Below, one piece after another: positions 56,892 through 64,000 of a stretch of DNA of 64,000 bases. Source of the DNA: JAKAGZ01 sp963748105 (GTDB lineage: Bacteria > Bacteroidota > Ignavibacteria > Ignavibacteriales > Ignavibacteriaceae); the NCBI GenBank assembly GCA_963748105.1, contig CAVVHP010000014.1:28347-92346 (forward strand), read 5' to 3'. The position numbers were made by a program, and so were the translations under genes. The notes below the pieces were generated by a model. It had not been told where the DNA came from. It did not search any database and saw only the letters and a list, made by a program, of their open reading frames with translations. Each line of letters begins with the position of its first letter. Position 1 is the first letter of the stretch.

Positions 56892-58841
56892 ATGAAACAA
56901 CGCATAGCAAGACTTAGCGCCCTGACAATATTAATATTTGCAGTTTGTGTTACTGCATTCACAACTGCCCAGAATCGTACATCTAATGAAGTCCCGGTAG
57001 TTATTTCCGGGGATACGCTTTTCTTCGTAAAAACGAATATCGGTCCATTCACGGCAGAACAGAGAGTTACTGAAATAATACGGAAAATAAATTCTATTAT
57101 TAAAAACGATGGAAATGCCGATTCTATTAAAACTGAAGATTATTCCGGCTACACAAATATAATTCTTAACAAGAGAATCATTCTATCGATAACAGATGCT
57201 GATGCGGAACTGGCTGGGAGAAAAAGAGCGGATCTCAGCAAAGAACTATTAACAATATTAAAAGAAAAAATAAATACTGAAGGAGAGCATTATAGCAGCA
57301 AATCATTAATAATTAATGGAGCTATCACTTTAGGACTTTTAATTTTACTGGGTTTAATTCTCTGGCTGCTTACAAAAATATTCCCTCGCGCTTATGCCTT
57401 TATTGAAAGCCTGGAAGGTAAAATATTCCGGTCAATAAAATTCAGAGATCTTGAGATTATAAGTGCGGAAAATATTTCCTCTTTTTTTATAATCCTGTTT
57501 AAAGGAATACGGTTATTTATTTCACTTCTTTTATTCTATGCTTTAATAGTTTATGTTTTTGGCTTATTCCCGTGGACCAAAGATATAAACATACGACCTC
57601 TACTTAGAGGTTCTATATTATCAATTGCATTGATCATTTCAACGTATGTGATTCTTAAGTCCGTTTACGCTTCTTTAAAAGCAATCAGTAATAAAAGCAA
57701 TAGCTGGAAAGGCTCGCTTATAAAATCTGTCAGGATTAAAAACCTGGAAGTTATTTCGGAAGAAAGAATTTTGGAGCAGGTACGATTTGGATTACGTATT
57801 CTAAAATTCGTAATTACAATCATTATTGCTTATTTCTTTTTCACTCTACTGTTTAGCTTTTTTGAGTTTTCAAAAAACTGGGCAGCTACTTTAATAAATT
57901 ACATAATCGATCCTTTATTTAGTGTTGTAAATTCATTTGTAAAATATTTACCCAGTCTGTTTACGATTATAGTAATTGTTTTTGTGACAAGGTATATCCT
58001 TAAATTCATAAAATTTATTTTCAATGAACTTGAACGAGGAACAATCAGTTTTCAGAGATTTCCACCTGAGTGGGCTGATCCAACTTACAAAATAGTAAGG
58101 TTTTTATTTTTAGCATTTGCAGCAATTATAATTTTTCCATACCTGCCCGGTTCTGATTCGCCTGCCTTCCAGGGGGTGTCGGTATTTCTCGGAATTCTCT
58201 TTTCACTCGGTTCATCATCTGCAATTGCAAATATGGTTTCCGGAGTTGTAATAACTTATATGCGACCGTTCAAAATTGGTGACCGTGTGAAAATTGCTGA
58301 TACAATGGGTGATGTGATTGAAAAAACATTACTCGTTACGAGAATCAGAACAATTAAAAATGTTGATGTATCCATTCCCAACGCCATGGTGCTGGGTAGT
58401 CATATTATAAATTTCAGTTCTTCTGCAAAAGATAAAGGATTAATTTTGCACACTACGGTTACTATCGGTTACGATGTTCCGTGGAAAAAGATACATGAAC
58501 TATTAAAATCAGCAGCCAAATCAACTGAAAATATTCTGGAGAAACCCGAGCCGTTTGTCTTGCAAACAAGTCTTGACGATTCTTATGTAAGTTATGAATT
58601 AAACGCTATTACAGATAAGCCCGGAGCAATGGCAAAAATCTACTCTGATCTTCATCAGAATATTCAGGATAAATTTAATGAAGCGGGAGTTGAAATAATG
58701 TCACCTAGCTATTCAGCAGTTCGTGATGGTAATCAAACTACAATTCCGGAAGATTATCTACCCAATGGTTATAAACCAAAATCCTTCAGAATTCTTCCAT
58801 TTGGCAATTTATTCAAAGGGAAGGAAAATTCTGAGAAATAA
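56892..58841 (+). CDS. MscS-family mechanosensitive channel with N-terminal extension
   Basis: The 649-residue protein has a signal or membrane segment at 8-25 and a ~110-residue extracytoplasmic region. About seven membrane helices follow (140-440). The MscS pore and beta domain come next: LGSSSAIANMVSGVVITYM (~435), PFKIGDRVKIADTMGDVIEK and IPNAMVLGSHIINFS. A soluble C-terminal domain ends the protein. It would open under membrane tension to release osmolytes. It lies 91 bp upstream of the DUF47-PiT pair on the same strand. Confidence 0.88.
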   Translation: MKQRIARLSALTILIFAVCVTAFTTAQNRTSNEVPVVISGDTLFFVKTNIGPFTAEQRVTEIIRKINSIIKNDGNADSIKTEDYSGYTNIILNKRIILSITDADAELAGRKRADLSKELLTILKEKINTEGEHYSSKSLIINGAITLGLLILLGLILWLLTKIFPRAYAFIESLEGKIFRSIKFRDLEIISAENISSFFIILFKGIRLFISLLLFYALIVYVFGLFPWTKDINIRPLLRGSILSIALIISTYVILKSVYASLKAISNKSNSWKGSLIKSVRIKNLEVISEERILEQVRFGLRILKFVITIIIAYFFFTLLFSFFEFSKNWAATLINYIIDPLFSVVNSFVKYLPSLFTIIVIVFVTRYILKFIKFIFNELERGTISFQRFPPEWADPTYKIVRFLFLAFAAIIIFPYLPGSDSPAFQGVSVFLGILFSLGSSSAIANMVSGVVITYMRPFKIGDRVKIADTMGDVIEKTLLVTRIRTIKNVDVSIPNAMVLGSHIINFSSSAKDKGLILHTTVTIGYDVPWKKIHELLKSAAKSTENILEKPEPFVLQTSLDDSYVSYELNAITDKPGAMAKIYSDLHQNIQDKFNEAGVEIMSPSYSAVRDGNQTTIPEDYLPNGYKPKSFRILPFGNLFKGKENSEK

Positions 58842-58932
58842 GAGATGTTTTTTTTTAATTTCTATGGAATTAATTGTTATTTTTAAAATGCACTTATTAA
58901 ATATTCAAATCTAAAATTCAGCGGGAAAGCAA

Positions 58933-59544
58933 ATGTTTAAAAAATTATTACCCAAAGAAGATAAATATTTCGACGATTTTAAGGAGATGATAACTCATAT
59001 TCAGGAAATGGCCTCCCTTACTCATCAACTTTTTTCTGCTGATAAACCAGATAAAGACCTGCTACTTAAATTAAGGACGCTCGAACGTAGGTGTGATGAA
59101 GTTTCTGCAAAAGTTATAAAAAGATTAAACAAAACATTTATTACCCCATTCGATCGTGAAGACATTCTTGTCCTTACTCAAAAACTTGACGACATAGGCG
59201 ATATGCTTCTTGCTGCATCAATTAGAATTGATCTTTTTAATGTTACAGAAAAAATTAAGTATGCGAATGATCTTGCAGCAATTGTCCTTCAGCAAATAAA
59301 AGAACTTGGAATTGCTCTTAACGACCTTAGAGTAAAACATACGAACGAATGTAAAGCAGTTGCAGTACTTGAAACAGAGGCAGATAAAGTTTATCACCAG
59401 GCTATGAAAGAATTATTCATTGAAGAAAAAGATCCGTTGAATGTTATAAGAAGAAAAGACATTCTTAGTATATTAGAAGAGGCTTCAGATAAATCTCAAG
59501 CGGCGGCGAATGTAATTCTATCAATATTTATTAAAAACGCTTAA
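58933..59544 (+). CDS. DUF47 (PhoU-like) regulator of phosphate transport
   Basis: The 203-residue all-helical protein matches DUF47/YkaA: MFKKLLPKEDKYFDDF start, RTLERRCDEVSAKVIKRLN (~50), TPFDREDILVLTQKLDDIGD (~75) and DILSILEEASDKSQAAANVI near the end. The acidic residues form metal clusters in relatives. It is located 6 bp before a PiT phosphate transporter gene, the usual pairing, and is thought to control that transporter. Confidence 0.92.
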   Translation: MFKKLLPKEDKYFDDFKEMITHIQEMASLTHQLFSADKPDKDLLLKLRTLERRCDEVSAKVIKRLNKTFITPFDREDILVLTQKLDDIGDMLLAASIRIDLFNVTEKIKYANDLAAIVLQQIKELGIALNDLRVKHTNECKAVAVLETEADKVYHQAMKELFIEEKDPLNVIRRKDILSILEEASDKSQAAANVILSIFIKNA

Positions 59545-59550
59545 CATATT

Positions 59551-60549
59551 ATGACATTTGCTCTTATCATTATTGGGATGGCACTTATCTTTGATTTCTA
59601 TAACGGGATGAATGATGCCGCAAATTCAATTGCCACTATTGTTTCCACAAGAGTTTTAACACCGACTCAAGCTGTTTTATGGGCTGCCTTTTTCAATTTT
59701 GCCGCTGCCTTTATCTTTGGAGTAAGTGTAGCAACCACCATCGGGAAAGGAATAGTTGACGTTTCTATAGTAAATAACACAGTAATATTTTCAGGACTTG
59801 TTGGTGCTATCCTCCTTTCTGCTACAGCAACTCATCTTGGTATGCCGATAAGCATATCCCATGCTATTATTGGAGGATACGGCGGTGCCGGAATTGCAAA
59901 GGCCGGATTCGGGGCTCTGGTCGCCAGTAGTTTTTCAACTGTAGTAATATTTATTTTTATTGCACCAATAATGGCTTTTGTTATCGCCTTAATTTTTTCA
60001 ATTTTAACAACGTGGATTGTAAAAGATAAAGCCCCGGGAAAAGTTGATAAATATTTCAGAAAATTACAGCTCGTGTCATCTGCTCTTTTCAGTCTGAGCC
60101 ACGGTTCAAACGACGCACAAAAAACTATTGGAATTATTGCTGTTGTTTTATTTACAAATGGAATGCTGGGTGATACTTTTTATGTGCCCACCTGGGTCAT
60201 ATTTATGAGTTATTCTGTAATCGCTCTCGGAACTGCGATTGGCGGATGGAAAGTAATAAAAACATTGGGAATGCGTGTTACAAAATTAACTCCATTCGGA
60301 GGATTCAGCGCTGAAACTTCTGCAGGTATCACAATTTCTATCGCATCAATTTTGGGAATCCCGGTAAGCACAACTCACACAATTACAGGATCAATTATTG
60401 GTGTAGGTACTATGAAAAGTTTTTCCGCAGTTAGATGGGGGGTTGCAAGAAACATTTTATGGGCCTGGGTTTTAACAATACCCCTCTCCGGAATTTTTGC
60501 ATATCTTACTTATGAATTTTCTGTTTTTGCAATTGGATTCATAAAATAA
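59551..60549 (+). CDS. pit: Low-affinity inorganic phosphate transporter, PiT family
   Basis: The 332-residue membrane protein has about ten helices and both PiT signatures: DFYNGMNDAANSIATIVSTR (~11-30) and LSHGSNDAQKTIGIIAV (~182). TTHTITGSIIGVG near 270 is also typical. It imports metal-phosphate with H+ or Na+. It forms a two-gene unit with the DUF47 gene. No clear terminator follows in the 206 bp before the next gene. Confidence 0.94.
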   Translation: MTFALIIIGMALIFDFYNGMNDAANSIATIVSTRVLTPTQAVLWAAFFNFAAAFIFGVSVATTIGKGIVDVSIVNNTVIFSGLVGAILLSATATHLGMPISISHAIIGGYGGAGIAKAGFGALVASSFSTVVIFIFIAPIMAFVIALIFSILTTWIVKDKAPGKVDKYFRKLQLVSSALFSLSHGSNDAQKTIGIIAVVLFTNGMLGDTFYVPTWVIFMSYSVIALGTAIGGWKVIKTLGMRVTKLTPFGGFSAETSAGITISIASILGIPVSTTHTITGSIIGVGTMKSFSAVRWGVARNILWAWVLTIPLSGIFAYLTYEFSVFAIGFIK

Positions 60550-60755
60550 TTCTTCTAAAGTAAAATTGTCAAGAATTACCAAAAAGAGATATTAAGATAT
60601 TTTATTAAATTTTCAGGGTGTTCTACCCTTATTGAAAACCCAAACAATTTTTCTGGTGTTTTAGTTACCATCCCACAACAGATGTGCGGTGTTCAATACA
60701 CTCTTCTGATCCTTACAGCTTGGTGATTTATGTGTGCTTAATTATAAAAGAATTA

Positions 60756-61376
60756 CTATTCTGTAAATACCGAGATATTGCTTTTAATTAGTTCGAGCAT
60801 TTCTTTTTCGATTTCTTTTCCGCGATCTCTACCGTACCAGAGATGTAGTTTTTCATAAAGTTCAGGTTTCACTATTCTCTGTGATTTCCATTCCAAAATT
60901 AGCTTTTGGGCTTCAGCTGGTCTTGGGCCCCATTTAAATATTTCATTTCCATCAATATCAAAAGCTATCAGAACAGGTATGCTCTTCGTACCGTTTGTCA
61001 GGTAAAGATCCATTATGTCAGGATTTTTATCACGAAGAATAATTCTGAAATTTATGTTTGAATTTTCTTCCGCCATTTTTGCAATGTAAGGAAGATTCTG
61101 TGCCGAATCACCACACCAGTTTTCAGTAATTACCATCCACAATTGCGGATTATCAATTTTTTGAATTTCAGCTACTAATTCATCTGACACTTCATAATGT
61201 TTTTCGATCCTACGACTGCGCTGAATATTCATTTTTGTGTATTCAAAAATTTCTCTATCATCTTTGCCAAGTGAGACTTCATTAGTTTCATTTATTTGCT
61301 TTTCCGTCATTTCCATATAATGACTATATTTTAAACCATTATGTGGACGCTTTTCTTCAAAAAACTTGTGTGCCAT
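60756..61376 (-). CDS. Thioredoxin-fold protein with WCGDS active-site variant
   Basis: The 206-residue protein has a thioredoxin core with TENWCGDSAQNLPYIAKMA (~107) and the cis-Pro segment TNGTKSIPVLIAFD (~150). The second active-site Cys is replaced by Ser (WCGDS), so it cannot form the usual CxxC disulfide. It has a ~90-residue helical N-terminal extension and no signal peptide. The family is common in Bacteroidota and Firmicutes; its substrate is unknown. It is divergent from the DUF2203 gene. Confidence 0.82.
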   Translation of the reverse strand: MAHKFFEEKRPHNGLKYSHYMEMTEKQINETNEVSLGKDDREIFEYTKMNIQRSRRIEKHYEVSDELVAEIQKIDNPQLWMVITENWCGDSAQNLPYIAKMAEENSNINFRIILRDKNPDIMDLYLTNGTKSIPVLIAFDIDGNEIFKWGPRPAEAQKLILEWKSQRIVKPELYEKLHLWYGRDRGKEIEKEMLELIKSNISVFTE

Positions 61377-61603
61377 CGTTACTCCTTATATAGATTAGCA
61401 TAACTATGAAAATTGATCAAACCAATTTAATTATTATGTTGAAAAAATATTTTTATTTGGTTAAATACTCTGTCGGTTAGATGACACTTAAAGCATAAGG
61501 ATTCAATAATTAAGTTATTTTATCAATATTTATGTGCTTTATTTAAATGATTTAAGTTGTAAGTTAGTTTTGTTCATATTATTTAAATTATTTACCGAAA
61601 TTT

Positions 61604-61990
61604 ATGGTTGAGACAAAATACTTTACGCCGGCTGAAGCCCGAAAAACGCTTCCGCTTGTGAAAAACATTGTAAATGATATCCTTCAGACAACAGTAGGAA
61701 TACGGCTTATAGCAAAGGACCTGGACGGTAAAATTGAAGAAGATCCAACTGTGAAGAAATTAATTGCAGATGTTAATAATTTTATGCAGGAACTGGAGGA
61801 AATAGGCTGTTTTTATAAAGACTGGAATTTCAGTATTGGTTTAGTCGATTTTCCTGCGCTTATTGATGAGAAAGAAGTATTTCTATGCTGGAAAAGTGAC
61901 GAAGACGATATAAGATATTATCATGAAATTGAAGCCGGATTTGCAGGAAGAAAAATTATCCCTGCGGAATATTTTTTAGAAGATAATTAA
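61604..61990 (+). CDS. DUF2203-family protein
   Basis: The 128-residue protein matches DUF2203: FTPAEARKTLPLVKNIV (~6), a long helical pair, then GLVDFPALIDEKEVFLCWK (~85) and the end motif YYHEIEAGFAGRK. The conserved acidic and aromatic residues suggest ligand binding, but the family has no established role. It is a single gene, converging on a small lipoprotein gene with 6 bp between stops. Confidence 0.85.
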   Translation: MVETKYFTPAEARKTLPLVKNIVNDILQTTVGIRLIAKDLDGKIEEDPTVKKLIADVNNFMQELEEIGCFYKDWNFSIGLVDFPALIDEKEVFLCWKSDEDDIRYYHEIEAGFAGRKIIPAEYFLEDN

Positions 61991-61996
61991 TCTCGT

Positions 61997-62422
61997 CTAT
62001 TTTTGTAAAACAAAACCAACCGTATCTTTGAGTGTTTTATTTGATACCATATCTTTAATATTAAAGACTGCTTTATAATTACCAACAGGATAATCTCCAT
62101 CAATATTAAATTGGGCCTCAAGCTTCAGGCTCTTAATTTCCTCTGAATCTTTTTTATCATTTTCTTTTGTAAAAAGAGATCTTATAGTTTTATTATCCGG
62201 AGTAATTATATCTACGGCATAAAAGACGCGGGCAAAATATTCGCCGTCCTTTTCAGAAAGATCAAAACCATGCAGCTCGGTTATTGCCTGAACTTCCCAT
62301 CCTTTTCCCATATCAAGAGCAAACGCGTTTGATCCTGCAGTACTCAGTTTTATATCTTCTTTTTTTGAACATCCAGCAAAAATGATAAATATTAAACCAA
62401 ATAATAAAATTATTTTTTTCAT
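61997..62422 (-). CDS. Small lipoprotein of unknown function
   Basis: The 141-residue product has lipobox IFAGC (Cys ~18). A beta-rich domain follows whose C-terminal part (DYPVGNYKAVFNIKDMVSNKTL) resembles an immunoglobulin-like strand pattern. I do not recognise the family. It is downstream of serC but separated by a strong hairpin, so probably a separate transcript. Confidence 0.65.
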   Translation of the reverse strand: MKKIILLFGLIFIIFAGCSKKEDIKLSTAGSNAFALDMGKGWEVQAITELHGFDLSEKDGEYFARVFYAVDIITPDNKTIRSLFTKENDKKDSEEIKSLKLEAQFNIDGDYPVGNYKAVFNIKDMVSNKTLKDTVGFVLQK

Positions 62423-62460
62423 ATTATTTATATATAATAAAAGGAATGATAAATATTTAA

Positions 62461-62504
62461 CATCTCTGCGGGAACTGCAAAATCAGCAGTTCACCGCAAA
62501 GATG
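62461..62504 (-). terminator. Hairpin downstream of serC
   Basis: The arms catctctgcgggaactgc and gcagttcaccgcaaagatg pair along almost their whole length around a short loop. The minus-strand flank is AT-rich. The arm also carries the CTTTGCG repeat motif seen after two other genes. Confidence 0.7.
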
Positions 62505-62515
62505 TGGATGACAAT

Positions 62516-63605
62516 TTAACCGTTTTTCTTCTGGAAATCCTGCATAAAATTAACAAGTTCTTCCACGCCTTTTTTCGGAAATGCATTATAAATTGATGCA
62601 CGAATTCCGCCAACAGAACGATGACCTTTCAATCCGCTGAATCCTGCAGCTGTACTTTCTGCTATAAATTTTTTCTCAAGTTCTTCATTTGGTAAATTAA
62701 AAGTGATATTCATAAGTGAACGGCTTTCTTTTTCAGCATGACCTTTATAAAAACCATCACTTGAATCTATACAATCGTAAAGCAAACCTGCTTTTTCTTT
62801 GTTAAGATTATACATCGCATCAAGTCCGCCCAAATCATTTAACCATTTGGTAACTAAAGAAATAATATAAACACCGAAAACTGAGGGTGTGTTATACAGC
62901 GAACCTGCCTCAGTATGTGTTTTGTAATTCAGCATAGTATGAAGAGAATCCTGGCTTCTTTCTATCATATCTTTTCTGAGTATAACTACCGTTACACCGC
63001 TCGGTCCCATATTTTTTTGGGCACCCGCATAAATAAGGGCGTATTTATTTACATCAATTTTTTTGTGAAGAATATCCGAAGATGCATCACAGACTAGAGG
63101 AACATTTCCGACATTTGGCTCTGTTTGCCATTCTGTTCCGTAAATTGTGTTGTTTGAGGTAAAATGAACGTAAGAAGCATCGGCATCCAGTTTCATTTCT
63201 TCCTGTTTAGGAATCCTGTTAAATTTATTTTCCTCTGTACTTGCAGCAATATTAACAGAGCCGACTCTCTTTGCTTCTTTTACAGCTTTCTTCGACCATG
63301 CCCCGGTAACAATATAATCAGCTTTATTCTTTCGAAGGCATAAGATTTAGAGGAATCATAGAAAACTGAAGGCTTGCGCCGCCCTGTAAAAACAGCATAT
63401 CATAATTATCGCCGATACTCAAAAGAGATCTCAATCCATCAACAGCATCAGCAAAAATTTTATCAAAAGTTTTTGAACGGTGGCTGATTTCCAGCACAGA
63501 CATTCCGACACCCGGAAGCATAAAAAGATCTTTCTGTGCTTCTTTTATTACTTCTTCAGGCAGAACAGCCGGTCCCGCACTGAAATTATATATTCTTTTT
63601 TCCAT
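62516..63605 (-). CDS. serC: Phosphoserine aminotransferase (one frameshift)
   Basis: Two frames join into about 363 residues, the normal SerC length. The N-terminus FSAGPAVLPEEVIKEAQ and GVGMSVLEISHRSKTF, the cofactor loop LLQGGASLQFSMIP, the PLP Lys region YAGAQKNMGPSGVTVV and the final GLKGHRSVGGIRASIYNA are all typical. An extra A near 63330-63332 ends frame 1 at 63324; removing it reads KNKADYIVTGAWSKKAVK. It makes 3-phosphoserine for serine and, in some bacteria, acts in PLP synthesis. A core role makes an error more likely than true loss. Confidence 0.9.
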
Positions 63606-63657
63606 AACACTATTCCCTTTTATAGTTCTGATTTAGAACAAATTTAAATTAAAAAAA

Positions 63658-64000
63658 CTAAATTAAGTGAACCAGCAAACCATCACGTAATTTTGGTTCG
63701 AACCATGTTGATTTAGGAGGCATGATCTCTCCCGCATCTGAAATATTCATTAAGTCCTGCACTGACACCGGGTACAGCGAAAATGCAACTGCTGCTTTTC
63801 CGCTGTCAACGAGTCTTTCAAGTTCTTTTGTACCGCGTATACCGCCGACAAAATCCACTCTCGGGTTTGTCCTGGGATCATCGATATTAAGAACCGGGTT
63901 AAGAAGAAAATCCTGGAGAATGCTTGCATCAAGAGTTTCACCGACTGATTTTGAAAGCGAAAGACTCGCTGTAACATTGTCTTTCGGTTTAGACAGTTAC
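63658..64000 (-). CDS. DUF1015-family protein, C-terminal part
   Basis: The C-terminal ~110 residues show DPRTNPRVDFVGGIRGT, AVAFSLYPVSVQDLMNISDAG and IMPPKSTWFEPKL, all diagnostic of DUF1015. The frame is open leftward from 63996; a TAA at 63997-63999 in that frame is probably another indel effect because the family is about 410 residues. The rest of the gene is outside the window. It is 52 bp upstream of serC on the same strand, a pairing also seen in related bacteria. Function is not established. Confidence 0.8.

Noticed and set aside
60550..60755. Possible small RNA or terminator after the PiT gene
   Set aside because: I could not find a convincing hairpin or promoter in this 206-bp gap.
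63680..63710. tRNA-like ggttcgaacc sequence
   Set aside because: It lies inside the DUF1015 coding frame and no cloverleaf surrounds it.

Overview
This AT-rich 64 kb window is ordinary chromosomal gene space from a member of the Bacteroidota/Ignavibacteriota/Chlorobiota side of bacteria, most likely an Ignavibacteria-like heterotroph. The evidence is gene content: many secreted proteins and lipoproteins, a DUF5916 protein, a Bacteroidota-type AMP nucleosidase, a Tal-Pgi-type glucose-6-phosphate isomerase and an NfnAB pair. Promoters resembling TTTG-N18-21-TAnnTTTG precede dinB and an MscS gene. I found no rRNA, tRNA, CRISPR array, transposase or phage gene. The taxon call is inference.

Layout. 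1-8 kb (minus strand): an RbsBAC-type sugar ABC transporter, a secreted GH38 alpha-mannosidase and an alpha/beta hydrolase that runs off the left edge. 8-11.7 kb: NfnA/NfnB and an unassigned polytopic membrane protein. 11.8-25 kb: a peptidase-rich block with a tricorn-like protease, DUF885, dipeptidyl peptidase IV and an M28 carboxypeptidase; dinB and a DUF5916 gene lie inside it. 25-33.9 kb: mnmA, a small membrane protein, PIN-PhoH, AMP nucleosidase, a PagL-like deacylase, a duplicated jelly-roll lipoprotein, a small HEAT-like protein and a two-component system. 34-42.3 kb: an oxidative pentose-phosphate operon in the order gnd-zwf-pgl-pgi-HAD phosphatase-GH63-like glucosidase. 42.8-48.2 kb (plus strand): GNAT, ornithine/alanine racemase-like enzyme, Na+/solute symporter, M20 amidohydrolase and alanine racemase. 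48.3-64 kb: short RecQ, thioredoxin, M49-like lipoprotein, APC permease with USP domains, a TM-helix channel-like protein, P5C dehydrogenase, MscS, DUF47-PiT phosphate uptake, small conserved proteins, SerC and the end of a DUF1015 gene.

Sequence quality matters here. Seven genes (left-edge hydrolase, DUF5916, DUF885, DPP IV, M28, GH63-like, SerC) are each split by one or two single-base indels, eleven in total. Both sides of each break read as one normal-length family member. A further gene, DUF1015, meets an in-frame stop at the right edge. Most breaks lie in short homopolymers, and SerC is a core enzyme, so I read them mainly as sequencing or assembly errors. Spans are given for the reconstructed genes.

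The most interesting signals are: three 6-bp direct repeats at exactly 11-bp period upstream of the HEAT-like/jelly-roll lipoprotein pair and next to an OmpR-type regulator; the five-gene putative D-amino-acid locus; a five-cysteine micro-frame in the only long gene-free stretch; and an unassigned membrane protein that may start at a non-canonical ATC codon.
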